Both the position numbers and the translations under genes were made by a program. Below, piece by piece: positions 45,319 to 56,552 of a stretch of DNA of 64,000 bases. Source of the stretch: Lotus japonicus (lineage: Eukaryota > Streptophyta > Magnoliopsida > Fabales > Fabaceae); assembly GCF_012489685.1 (NCBI RefSeq), contig NC_080042.1, forward strand, positions 6,512,501-6,576,500. The letters are read 5' to 3'. Position 1 is the first letter of the stretch; the number at the start of each line of letters is the position of its first letter. The notes below the pieces were generated by a model. It did no database searches. It was not told where the DNA came from and saw only the letters and a list, made by a program, of their open reading frames with translations.

Positions 45319-46294
45319 GTTTGAAAAATGAAAAAAAAAAACACAAAAAAAAATATCACAACACACACACACACGGCTGTGGCTTCAAGAGGAGGAGGAG
45401 GAGAAAAGTGATTTTGCCAATTCTTGCCTGATCGTCCCACAGTTCGTTGCTACGCGTAGGTCTCGAGGTACTGATGCTTTTCCTTACCTCTGATCGTAAA
45501 TTCTGTCGCTTTTCTCTATGTCTTTCTGTGCTCAAAGTTTTGAGCTTTTTGTAAAACTGTCCAAATAACTTGATTTTAGTGTCTAAACGTATTTCCTGCG
45601 TGCCCCTGAGCATGTTTAGCGGATTACATTTTGCCGAATCTCGTCGAATCGCCACCGAACTTCAATTCTGCTCAAAATACCCATTTCTGACAGAGGTTCC
45701 GCTTTTTGAATCAAAAACTCCCGTCTGAGCTTAGCGTCAGTAGGATTAGTTGTTATAAATGTCGTTAGGATCACGCTCATCCAATTTGTTTTTCGAAATT
45801 CCGATTTTGAGTTTCCAAGCTAAAAAAATATTGACAAAAATACCCCTGCGACAGTTTTCGACCCGATAATTTTTCTGAGAGTTTCCCTGGCCTAGATATC
45901 GCCTAAGAATACCTAGGAATTGATTTAGATCGAAGAAAAAGTTCGAAAACCCTATTTTCCATAGTGGCCGAAACCTATTTGCTTGGGTACAGTGTCCAAA
46001 AATAATTTTTGGGTCTTTATGACCTGAGCCTTTGCGTAGCTCTTTGAATTGTCAAAAATTTTGCGCCGGTTTCGTGTCATTCCAAGTTCTGTAGCTCGAG
46101 TTATGCACGTTTTAGCGAATAAGTGTTTTTGTACAAAACTTGAATCGAGTCAAAACTCATCCATTCGGGGGAAGCCCTTTCATTCGTGCCTAGATGTTGT
46201 ACTCTGAAGCTTCTTGAGCTTTGTCTAACTTTAGTTAGTATTGTCTCGATTATATCGACTTAATTTGATTGATTTTTGATTTGTTTGCTCTAAG

Positions 46295-46372
46295 GTTCGT
46301 TTGTGAAAACCTTGGGCTTGACTGAGCAAGCTCGTGAGCGAGACCTACACCGCGAGACTGGAACAACTCGAG
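46295..46372 (+). other. Conserved 78-nt exon-like segment, Tek-N1 3' LTR
   Basis: Exactly 78 nt between CTAAG and GTTAGG, fully open in the frame that has a TGA in the 5' LTR. Confidence 0.5.
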
Positions 46373-47262
46373 GTTAGGGCAACTTACTTACTAACTATTT
46401 GTATTGTAGGCGTCGATAACTTCGACTTGAATATTGCTTGATATTGAATATTGCTTGGATATTGTTTATCGCTGTGAATTGGAAACTGTTTTCTGGAGGC
46501 TTCGGCCGAGTGAACTTATATGAGACGTGTGTCTCCGTTTTCTGAGAGGCTTTGGCCGTTTACTGGTTTCTGTCTTATGATTTCCGCACCATATTATTAT
46601 TGCATCGCTCTTTAGAGCTGAATATTGTGGAATAGATATCGAATTGTGCGTGTTGACGCGATTGCGGAGCGTAGGACATTTGAATTGATTCTCTTTGATC
46701 ATTCGGGTTGAAAGAATAACCCTAGGCAGGTCCTGACCTGAGGTCTGAGATCTAGCTCTCTTTGGAATACTTAGACTTTTCCCGGGGATTTTATTTGGGA
46801 GATTTGGGAAACTTTGAATAGTTGGAATTTGGAACTTGAAGAAATTATGGAACTTGGATTTCGATAATAAACCTCATAATTTGATTAACTCAACTTGAAA
46901 TGTTTTGATTAAATTAACGAGACCTTTAGGAAAATTTAAGAGTTGGAAATGATTGTGAAAAACGGGAAATAGTCGAAAAGCTTTGAACTTGAGATGATTT
47001 GATGGTTGTCACGGGGATGAACCATAGTGACCATGGAAATGTCACTGAGTGCTTTATGTACTCCGGCTTTTCACAGCCTAGTCGCAAGACGACTTTGACC
47101 TTCGGGTACTTTTAAATTAAGATATGTGGTTAAACTCGTACGTGTGAGGACGATTTGATGTTTGGTTAACCATATAGCATTATGCATACGTTTGGGGTTT
47201 GGGACGGTCAAAAGACCGGCCTTTATCGAAGGACACCAAGAGTGTATCTTCGACTTTGCGGC

Positions 47263-47740
47263 GCGAATCCGTATGTCCAAACCCGACGGGTTGGGCCGAT
47301 TCGGCAATACTTGTTGACACGCGCGGATCCGTATATTCAATCCGAGGGATTGGATCGATTCGGCGGTAGTCACTTAGGCACGCGTGAGTCCGTATGTTCA
47401 ATCCGAGGGATTGGATCGATTTAGCGATGGCCATTTTAACTCGCGTGAATCCCTATGTTCAATCCGAGGGATTGGATCGATTCAGCGATAACTCTTCGAC
47501 TCGCGCGGATCCGTATGTTCAATCCGATAGATTGGATCGATTCGGCGATAGTCATCAAACACGCGCAACGTCCGTATGTTCGACTCTTTTGAGTGAACCG
47601 ACTTGGCGTTGTCATTTGTTTCATGTGCGAGTCCGTATGTTCAACCCGATGGGTTGGATCGACTCGACATGCCTAATTGTGGGAGTTGCATGTGCTAGTC
47701 CGTATGTTCAACCCAAGGGGTTGGATCGACTTGACATGCA
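47263..47740 (+). repeat. ~59-bp tandem repeat in Tek-N1 3' LTR
   Basis: About eight units, one more than the 5' LTR array. Confidence 0.9.
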
Positions 47741-48668
47741 TAATTGTTGGGATAATCTTCTGAATTGACATTGCATGCATACATGCACCCTTATTGATTA
47801 TTGGAGCCATTGTTTTTTGAACTGTTGAGATAGCAGATATCGAATTGTTTATTAGAGCTTTGATAACATGTTATGTATATACCTTAGGGTAGGCAATACA
47901 TAAATTACATGTATATATATAACATATATATATACATACCCCCTTATTCTTCACATGTTGGTTGTATTATCTATTTTATTCCGTGAGTTGACCCTAGCGC
48001 CTTGGCTTTGTTTGTATGTTTGTGTTTGGGCGGTCGGCCTGCTGCCAGGAGTCCGTCAGTCGATTCGTGATGGTTCGTCACTCGAGGAGGACCAGGAGCG
48101 TAATGACCATTACTGAAGTTTCGACGAGGACCCGGACGGAATGCATGACCAGATGAGGGCCGATGTTGGAAGTATAGAGTATGGGTGTTTTAGAGCCTAC
48201 TAAGGTTGGGTGTTAATGTCATAGCTCTGATTTTCATTTCTTATTTTGGGGCAGGGTAGGTCCCCGACTTTTAGCTTATTGTGTGGTTCCCTTCCATGAG
48301 GATCACAGGGAGTTTGTCGGACGTAGGAGGTCTTTTGGAAGCCATTATGGGCTAACTTACTTTTCGGAGAACTGTATTTATGAAACTTATGACTCTATTT
48401 ATGGGTAGCACTTGTTTGCCGTTGGGCAATACTTTTAGTTACTTGATGTTACTTCCCGTCACTTGAGGGCACTCGTGACGATGTTTTTAGTTGCAGCGAG
48501 GGTTGTACTTATGAAGTATGTTAATCGCTGTTAATCGAGAATGGGTTGAGTCTTTATTTCGACAAGTCATTTTATTTAAGAAAAAGAAAACGAAAAAAAA
48601 ATACCTGTTTTTCCGCTTTATTTTATTTTTGGTTACTAAAGTGACGCCACCGAAATCGGGGTGTTACA

Positions 48669-49310
48669 TGGAGTGCACGAGATCTTCCGGGAATTGATCC
48701 AGAGTTCATTTGCCACAAATTGGCATTGAATCCTGGTGTGAAGCCAATCGCCCAATTGAAGCGTAAGATGGGCGAAGAAAAGGCACTTGCAGTGAAAACA
48801 GAGACTAACAAATTGATTGATGCAGGTTTTATAAGGGAAGTGAAGTATCCTACTTGGCTGGCTAATGTTGTTATGGTCAAGAAGAGTAATGGAAAATGGC
48901 GAATGTGCACGGATTATACAGATTTGAATAAACATTGTCCAAAAGATTCATATCCGCTACCAAACATAGACAAATTGGTTGACAGGGCTTCAGGATTTGG
49001 AATGCTGAGTTTGATGGACGCGTACTCTAGGTATCACCAAATTCGAATGTATGCGCCTGATGAGGAGAAAACTGCATTCATGACAAATCAAGCAAATTAT
49101 TGCTATCAAACTACGCCATTTGGGCTTAAGAATGCAGGGGCTACTTATCAAAGGTTGATGGATCGGGTTTTTGAAAAGCAGGTAGGGCGCAACATGGAAA
49201 TTTACGTGGATGATATGGTGGTAAAATCAGAGGAAATGGGCGGTCACTGTTTAGACTTAGCTGAAGCTTTTGGGGAAATCAGAAAGCATAACATGCTCTT
49301 AAATCCATAA
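48669..49310 (+). pseudogene. Tat-1 reverse transcriptase
   Basis: Continues the frame interrupted at 37277. It has MCTDYTDLNKHCPKDSYPLP, LMDAYSRYHQI with the first catalytic Asp, TTPFGLKNAGATYQRLMD and YVDDMVVKS with the Asp pair at 49209-49214. A stop TAA directly after LNP (49308-49310), where Glu or another residue is usual before Lys-Cys, ends the frame. The next few bases also shift frame. Confidence 0.9.
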
Positions 49311-49312
49311 AA

Positions 49313-50365
49313 ATGCTCTATGGAATTCAAAGTGGAAAATTTTTGGGCTTTATGATTACTAGAAGAGGAATTGAAGTCAACCCAGATAAATGCAAGGCAA
49401 TTCTGGAAATGCAAAGCCCAACATCAGTGAAAGAGGTGCAGAAGCTAATAGGAAGAATTGCAGCTTTGTCACGATTTTTACCATGCTCAGGGAGTAAGGC
49501 AGCTCCATTCTTTCAGTGTTTGAGGAAGAACAAAGTTTTCCAATGGACAGATGAATGTGAGCAGGCTTTTCAAAAACTAAAGGAGCATTTGGCTAAGCCT
49601 CCCATACTGTCAAAACCAATTCTAGGTATTTCGTTATCAATTTTCATTTCCATATCAGATAATGCTGTGAGTTCTGTCTTATTGCAAGAATGTAAGGATG
49701 AGTTGAGAATTATATACTTTGTGAGCCATGCTTTACAAGGGGCTGAGTCAAGGTATCAAAAAATAGAAAAAGCTGCGCTAGCTTTGATTGTCACCGCTCG
49801 AAAGTTGAGACCTTATTTTCAAGGTTTTCAAATCAAAGTCAAAACTGACTTCCCTCTACGCCAAGTACTGCAAAAGCCTGATTTAGCAGGGCGTATGGTT
49901 TCTTGGGCTGTCGAATTGTCAGAATTTGGTATGGTGTTTGAGAAGAAGGGACAGATAAAGGCGCAGGGCTTAATAGATTTTGTGAATGAAATGTCTTCAG
50001 AGGAGAGAGTATCAGAAGAAGTGGAATGGGTTTTGTCTATTGATGGTTCAAAGTGGATTGAAGCAGAGTCCATGGCGAAGATTACAGCGGAGAAGGTGAA
50101 GAAGTTTTATTGGAGGAAAATAATTTGCAGGTTCGGAGTGCCAGCAACAATTGTTTCTGACAATGGAACACAGTTCACAAGTAAGAAGGTCAGAGATTTT
50201 TGTGAAGAGATGAGGATTGAAATGAGGTTTGCTTCGGTGGAGCACCCGAAGTCTAATGGGCAGGTTGAAGCAGCAAATAAGGTAATCTTAAATGGTGTAA
50301 AGAAGAGGCTGGGCGAAGCAAAAGGTTTATGGGCTGATGAGTTGATAACAGTGGTTTGGGCTTAA
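49313..50365 (+). pseudogene. Tat-1 RT thumb, RNase H and truncated integrase core
   Basis: Frame-shifted continuation: KFLGFMITRRGIEVNPDKC, then the first RNase H (SIFISISDNAVSSVLLQE, ESRYQKIEKAALALI, KTDFPLRQVLQKPD). At about 50043-50052 LSIDGS, which begins the second RNase H of Tat elements, runs directly into KWIEAESMAKI of the integrase core. The rest of RNase H 2, the integrase zinc finger and the first catalytic Asp are missing. The second Asp (IVSDNGTQF) and the Glu (NGQVEAANK) are present. A TAA ends the frame at 50363. Confidence 0.88.
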
Positions 50366-50386
50366 AACACAACACCCCAATCCACT

Positions 50387-50806
50387 ATGGGAGAAACACC
50401 TTTCAAGCTTGCTTATGGAGTTGATGCAATGATTCCAGTGGAAATTCAAGACATGACTTTTCGAGTGGCAACGTATGAAGAGAAACAGAATCGAGAAAAT
50501 GTTCTGGTGGATTTGAATTTGGCAGAGGAAATGAAGGCAGAGGTTCGTTTAAGGGAAGCTGCAGTTAAGCAAAGGTCAGAAAGGCGTTACAATACTCGAG
50601 TGGTGCCCAGAAATATGCAAGTGGGCGATTTGGTATTACGCAGAAAGGCGAAGGGTCAAACTGATTCAAAGCTAACACCAAATTGGGAAGGGCCGTACAG
50701 AATTTTGCGTGACTTGGGACATGGGGCTTACCACTTGGAGGAGCTCTCTGGGCGTAGGATTCCCAGAGCATCGAACACGCAACACTTGCGCTATTACTAC
50801 AGTTGA
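50387..50806 (+). pseudogene. Tat-1 integrase C-terminal part
   Basis: Same frame as the preceding part, separated by a single TAA in place of a Tyr codon and seven intact codons. It has ETPFKLAYGVDAMIPVEI, then DLVLRRKAKGQ and LTPNWEGPYRI (GPY motif), and ends with TQHLRYYYS and a stop, the normal end of Tat pol. Confidence 0.88.
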
Positions 50807-51694
50807 AGTTGTGTTCTGCTTGTTTCGTTTCAGTTAGTTTGTTCTGTTCAAAGACTACGTTGTGTTTGTTTGCTTTGTGATTTCTGTATTTGCTTCAAGT
50901 GTCAAGACTATGTGGTTTGTCTGTTAAGACTTAGTAGCATGCACTCTTTTCTCTACCCAGTAGGGAGAGTTTTTAACGAGGCATGACATTATATTTTAAT
51001 GAATAAACAGGTATGCACTCTTTTCTCTACCCCAGGCGGGAGAGTTTTAAACGAGGCATAACCTTTAAAAAAGTTTCTTGAGTGCTTTCTTAACATTTAA
51101 GTTAATTTTCAACTTAGTTCTATCAATTGGGCGACGCTAGGCAATTGAGAAAGAGTAAGTCTCTTAAAACTAGAGCATTTGACCACGAATTCATAAGCAC
51201 AACCTTAATTTGGATTAAGCTCGTCCAAATTAAGCACAAAGTCTCCAAGCGAGCAAACTTCTGTATTAGAATAAATTGCACTTCTGATCTTTTTCTTTTT
51301 GATTCAATTCAAAAATGCAAAGGCCTTATGAATTCAAAGAATAGTTGTTAAAGAAACATCAAAGTTTTCCTTTTCGTGAAAAGTTTGATAAGCCCAGTGC
51401 TTCGTGATTAAAAGAATTCATCAAAGTTTTCTTTGCGTGAAAAGCTTGATAAGCCCAGCGCTTTGTGATTAAAAGAATCTAGATGAAAGGTACCTTTGCA
51501 GTGAATTATTTTCATTTTCTCATACTGTTGATATATTACTTGAAGTTTAAGAAAGCAAAATAGCTTTTAAGTTGGATTTTTATGTTATCGTTATCACAAA
51601 AGGAAAGTGTTGAATCTAGGTGAGGAAGAATGATGTTGATTCATGACTTAGCAGTAGCAATGAGATTTTCAACATAAACACGCTTGCATTAATA
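50807..51694 (+). other. Tat-1 3' untranslated region with two small duplications
   Basis: Two ~50-bp copies sharing GCACTCTTTTCTCTACCC and AACGAGGCAT lie near 50940-50990 and 51013-51063. A 61-bp tandem pair is at 51358-51480. No sense-strand gene is supported. Confidence 0.7.
51358..51480 (+). repeat. ~61-bp tandem duplication in Tat-1
   Basis: Both units begin ATCAAAGTTTTC and contain TTGATAAGCCCAG followed by GTGATTAAAAGAAT, with a few substitutions. Confidence 0.88.
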
Positions 51695-53115
51695 TTAAAA
51701 GGGGGTGGTACAGTTTAGGTAAAGCGGGGCGTTCAGAAAGCAGGAAAGCCCATCAAAGCCATTGGACTCAAGTTCTATCATTTTGGAAATTGCTGCAATT
51801 TCTAAGCTCTTGGTCATAACAGCTTGACATGCTTCTTGAAGCCCAATTTTCCTTATTTTTTCTCTGTAGGCTTCAAAAACAAGGTTTGTGTCCACCAAGT
51901 TGTTGAAGTTGATTCTGGAGTCCCACAAAGAGGTGACTTCTTCAGAAGTCATGTCCTCAAATTCTTTCAGTTCGTATTTCCAGGAAGGAGGCGGAGCACT
52001 GGAGGAACCATATTGATTTGCGCCCTTCGCCATAAACTTTTCCATCGAGGACTGAACAACAGTCTTCTCTGTGGGCTTTTCGAGGTCTTGATTCTTTCTT
52101 CTTCTTTTCTGGGTGGGGTTCTTGTCGGTTTCAGAGTGGCTCCCCTCAGGTTCAATCAAAGTCTTGGCAGGTGATTGCTTGTTCTTCAACGCTTGCTGTT
52201 CGCGACGAAAACGGAGAATGTCATCTTCAGAAAGGCGAGACATCTTGGCTGAAACATGCATAAAGAAAGGAGCAAAAAGTTAGAATTTTGTGCAAGGAAA
52301 TGATCAAAAGAAGTTTAAAGAGGCATTTTCTTACCAACAAATTTGGCTAAGTTTCTTTCACATAACACTTCAAAGAAATCATAGAGGTTTAGATGAATTG
52401 TTGACAGAAAATCAACTTAAAATTTCTCATCAATTGTTAGAGAGGATTCAAGAATTTTGTATATGAGTTCAGGCTTATCAGTCAAGTAAAATGGAAATCG
52501 GGGGGTACCATCATCAAAGTAGAAAATGTCTTTACTTTTTTCAGATTCTCTTAGTTTGAAAAATTTTGCTTTCCAATGTTTATAGTTGCTCCTAAAGAGG
52601 GTGAATAAACCACTTCCCCTAGCGGAAGATAGAGAAATATACTCGCCCTTCACTTTCATCCCAGTAGTTTCAAAAAAGGAGAAAAACTTTTTGCAGGTGG
52701 GAATTATGTCTAAGCAAATGCATAATAACTCAAATGATCTAAGGTAAGCCCAACCATTGGCAGAGAGTTGGGTAGGGGCGATGTTCATCAGAGATAAACT
52801 AGAGCAAGTAAAGTCAGAAAGAGGGAGTTTGTATTCAAGGTCATGGAACATGGTTTTGAAGAAGTAGGTGTGATTTCTACCACTAGAATCGGGCTTTCCA
52901 AAGCAACAGGGCTCGTCAGGGGCACAGGCAATTATGTCTAGATGTGCGTCATTGCCATCAGCCCTAAAGGTATATTTAGTTAGCAAATCCATCACTTTAG
53001 GGGTAGTACGGAAATTGCTGTATCTGGTGGCGATTTTTCGCGAAATCCATAAGGAGTCGGCAGCCGGGGAATTGTTACGGTTCTTAGGTGCTTTACGGGG
53101 GTTTTTTGCAACCAT
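51695..53115 (-). pseudogene. Tat-1 antisense two-exon gene (plant gypsy-type transposon protein)
   Basis: Exon 1 runs from the ATG at 53115 to 52335, exon 2 from 52248 to 51695. The 86-bp intron has G/GTAAGAAA and TTTCAG/CC. Joined length is 1335 nt, a multiple of three, and both exons use the same phase. Exon 1 resembles the 'putative gypsy type transposon' domain of plants (LPLSDFTCSSLSLMNIAPTQ, then RSFELLCICLD). Exon 2 is Lys/Glu-rich and hydrophilic. A single TAA at 52417-52419 interrupts exon 1; the same frame continues for 27 codons to the donor. Antisense genes of this type are known in Tat elements; their role is unsettled. A start at 53220 is possible but less likely. Confidence 0.75.
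52249..52334 (-). other. Intron of the Tat-1 antisense gene
   Basis: 86 bp, AT-rich, canonical GT and AG, with a T-rich stretch before the acceptor TTTATGCATGTTTCAG. Splicing joins two frames in phase, which supports it. Confidence 0.7.
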
Positions 53116-53643
53116 TTTGAGAGCAAACCTCCCTGAAATTAAAAAGAGATAGGAGTTATGAGGTCGGAGATTTCTATGAGTAATTTGTTTGTGGCATGCA
53201 TAGTGTGGTGTGTTAGCCAACTGGGTAAATTCTGGGTAGATTTTTAACTTCAGAAAAGTACTTGGGTGATCTTAAGACGACGAGAGGAAGTGTGGGTAGA
53301 TGGAGTGCGAAAAATAGAAGTAATAAGCAAATATTTGAGGGGAAAGAGAGGGAGATTACCAGGAGTGGAGATGGCAGAGCCTTGAAGGAAATGAAGAGTG
53401 CTCCTTGTAAATATCCCAGAAGTTCTTCAAGCACTCGGAAATAAGAAACGAATGACCTTTAGAGTTTTAGAGAAATTACTGGAGAGTTGAAGAAGTTGAG
53501 GATGGTAAGAAAGAGGATACTGATAACGTTTTTATAACATTAGTTGAGAATAGACGCGTCGGTTCACCCTTTGGCGGAGATGATAAGTGTGAAGACATGT
53601 CTCTTGGGGAACCATTAATCTTTACCATTGAAACGTTTCTTGG
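53116..53643. other. Tat-1 3' region upstream of the antisense gene
   Basis: Presumably holds the antisense promoter. Small frames on both strands lack recognisable domains. No similarity to the Tat-1 5' LTR was seen, so its 3' LTR is probably further right, past Tek-N2. Confidence 0.5.
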
Positions 53644-54089
53644 TGTAACACCCCGATTTCGGTGGCGTCACTTTAGTAACCAAAGAAATAACTTAAGCGG
53701 AAAAACGTGAATTATTTTTTTTTCGATAATGTAAGTAAAGACAGAAAGAGATGAAACTCTAAAACGAAGATAACAGAACTAATATACAATATGATTACAG
53801 CCCCCACTGTAAGTTGTAAACCACGTCACGAGTAAACCTCCAGTGACGGAAAGTAAAAGAGAGTAACGCCCGTAGGCAAAAGTACAAACCAAGGTAAAAA
53901 TACTGTGTCCGCAACACTAAACCTCAAAATCTGAGAACAAGTTGGCCCAGCGGCCTAAGAAAAGACCCCCTAAATCCAACCAGCTCTCTGTGATCTCCAT
54001 AGGAAACCACACAAAAAGCTGCCGGTAGGAAACTACCCTGTCCCCAAAACTGAAGCATGACGGTCAGAGCATCGACACTACTCCTACAC

Positions 54090-54223
54090 TAATCCCATCT
54101 CGAGTAAGTCGCTCGGTGGCCAGCGGGGTCGACCACCCCTGAACCGTAGTCCTCCTGATCAAGCTTCTTCAACCTAGTTTCCCCTGAAGGGTGAACCATC
54201 GTGAACCGGTCCGCCATGGACAT
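54090..54223 (-). pseudogene. Truncated LTR-internal reading frame in Tek-N2
   Basis: Starts MSMADRFTMVHPSGETR directly after TTTGTCAG, follows the Tek-A frame through VVDPAGHRATYS and then meets a stop soon afterwards because the remaining part is deleted. 44 codons. The second LTR has the same frame at about 61974-62107. Confidence 0.45.
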
Positions 54224-55662
54224 CTGACAAAGGCGTAGTCCGCCCAAACACACACAGAAGACGCGAGGGTCAACTCCAAAGAATTATATAAATATTAAAG
54301 CCAGATATATATATATGGGATAATAATTATTAGCCTCTCAGGCTTAGAGTTTAGGGATAACATCCTAGGGTTGCATATATCACAATGAATATAAAGATAA
54401 TAATAACAATTAGCATGCCTCAAGTAGGATAAACAGGTACCAATCACACTCAGCAACTAAGTCAGCATGTATGTTGCATGAAATGCAATGCTGGGTAACA
54501 AAATGCATTCCGGAAGAAGGATAGACACCATCGAGTCAGCCCTAACACCGGCCAAAGTGGGACCATTCCGCTCGGGCGTCTCTTACACCACACAAAAGTA
54601 GTCAGATCAGCAGTGAACCCGTAGGTCTGCCATTCCGTCTGCTACTGAGGACCACCGTAGTGTCCTAAATATGGAAATCCGGGTCTTATGACCATTTTGG
54701 AATCCACCGAGGTCCGGTAATCCGCCGTGTATTAACCTCAAAATGAGTGCATGAATGCAAGTGATTAGCCAAACAACGTCTCCGACCTCTCTCGACACGT
54801 CGTCACGTGTTCTAGCTAACTTATTGTCTCTAAAAAGCCTACCCTAAGGCAAACGTCGATTCTGCGACAAAATGAATTAATCAAAAAGAAGAAGAATGTA
54901 CTTTGGAACTCATGGTTCCCGGCTAAACTTTAGATAGCCAATCAATAAACTGCTCATCGAGCGAAAAGGTACCGAAGTACTTGGAAACTTATAGTCTCCG
55001 GCTAAACTTTAGATAGCCAAACAATAAACTGCTCATCGAGCAAAAGAGTATCAACATACTCAAAAACTTGTAAGTTCCTCAAAACTTGGACTCGACGACA
55101 CTTCTCACATCTTCAAGAATAATATTCAGGCTTTAAGCTCTTATCTAAATGTTGTTATCATTGTTCAAGGGGTTTAGAGATTGATTAATGTCTTATGAAT
55201 TTCCTTTGAGAAAATAGATTTCGTTTAGTCTTATGATACTTCCTATGAGTTTCAGGGATCCCATAATCCCAATTAATTTCTGAGAAGGTCTCGATCCATT
55301 AAAATATAACAAGGTCCGAACTTCGTTCGTCCTTTCAAACTCTCTCAAAATCTCATAAAAATTCGGCATGACTTGCCCGTAATCCTCACTCCTCAGAATC
55401 TCAGGTACAAGTGGAATAGCATAAATAAAACAGCTCAGTCAAAAGCATAAACAGCATATTCCAACACATCCTAAGTTAACCATGTAGCACATAGCATGTG
55501 AATCATTTAGCACACAATATCATGGCATCAATTACTCAACAAGGTCGGCCGAAGCCTCAGAGAACAATTCAGACATTTAGCAATTAAGTGCATAACACAT
55601 AAATCAAGTCGAACTTGTCGACACCTAAAGCATTATCTAGTAATTCAGAGAGTAGCCCTCAC

Positions 55663-55740
55663 CTGTAACTCCTCCAGCGTTTTCCTCACAACCTCCTTCA
55701 CGTTCCTCGCCTTGATCTCCAGGAAACTCCTCAAAAGAAC
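55663..55740 (-). other. Conserved 78-nt exon-like segment, Tek-N2 3' LTR
   Basis: On minus bounded by CTTAAG and GTGAGG, no ATG. The other LTR has it at 63547-63624. Confidence 0.5.
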
Positions 55741-56544
55741 CTTAAGCCAAAATCACAGAAATCAACACATTGAGTCAGGAACTCAGCAAGCAATAAGTCC
55801 TAGGGTTACACGGTACATTACAAACTCTGTGGTACGACAATCTAACGCGTTAAGACAAGTTTTCGAAAAAGTCGGATTTCCTCCCCCCTTGGTATAGCTC
55901 TCGGCCACTTTCCTTAATTGGGAGGTTCGATTTTTCTTCGATCAAACTTGGTTCCTAGGTTAACATACGCCGTAACTAAGACGGTTCTAAGCTCGGAAAA
56001 ATTTTCGGATCGAAAACTGATATAGGGGTAGTTTGGTCATTATTTTTAGCTCAAAATTTCAAAATTGGATTTTTGAAAAACAGATTGGATGGAGACGTCC
56101 ACAACGACGTTTATGACGACAAATCCTACTAGCACTAAGCCAAGTCGATAGATTAGAGCTTAAAGGTTGCGACTTTACCGAAAAATGGGTATTTAAGGTA
56201 GAAATTGATCCCGGCGGCATTTCGTCGACATTTGACAAAATCTAATCCGCAGAACACGCTCAGGAGCATGCAGGGAAGAATTTTAGACACTGAAATCAAG
56301 CTATTTGGACAATTTTACAAAAAGCTCCAAACTTTGAGCTCAGAAAAACATAGAAAAAGTCGACAGATCTGACGATCAGAAGTGAGATATAGTTTACCTA
56401 CCTCAAGGTCTTCGATTAGCAACGATCGGTGAAGAAAACGGGCAAGAAACGACGAAGATCCGGATCTCTCTCTCTCTCTAGGAGCTCGCGGGTTTGGGGA
56501 GGGGAAATGGGTATTTTTTTGAAAAAAAAATCTAATTTTCAAGC

Positions 56545-56552
56545 TATTTATA
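56545..56552 (-). promoter_or_regulatory. TATA box of Tek-N2 3' LTR
   Basis: TATAAATA on minus in the same setting as in Tek-A. Bases after it lack ATG up to a donor-like TTGAG/GTAGGT (GT at 56401-56400). This part is deleted from the other LTR. Confidence 0.6.

Larger units (their letters stand above)
37278..48668 (+). mobile_element. Tek-N1: gag-only non-autonomous Tekay relative
   Basis: LTRs start TGTGAGACCC and end GTGTTACA; TSD TGGAG is perfect (37273-37277, 48669-48673), and the Tat-1 frame is continuous across it. 5' LTR 4008 bp, internal 3318 bp, 3' LTR 4065 bp. The internal part has PBS, gag and about 1.8 kb without coding capacity, then only the last ~15 codons of integrase before the polypurine tract. 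Without pol it would need enzymes from a relative such as Tek-A. Confidence 0.95.
44604..48668 (+). repeat. Tek-N1 3' LTR
   Basis: Nearly identical to the 5' LTR but with one additional ~59-bp repeat unit (about 47480-47540), which accounts for the length difference. Confidence 0.95.
34852..53643 (+). mobile_element. Tat-1: Ty3/gypsy element of Tat type, broken by insertions
   Basis: Short 5' LTR, PBS-like TGGCGCCCACCGTGGGG, gag, protease, RT, RNase H, integrase, then a long 3' region with an antisense two-exon gene. That antisense gene and the DxGSSAD protease are marks of the Tat lineage. Tek-N1 interrupts it at 37278-48668 and Tek-N2 from 53644. Its 3' LTR is not in the window and probably lies beyond Tek-N2. 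Several stops show it is old. Confidence 0.85.
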
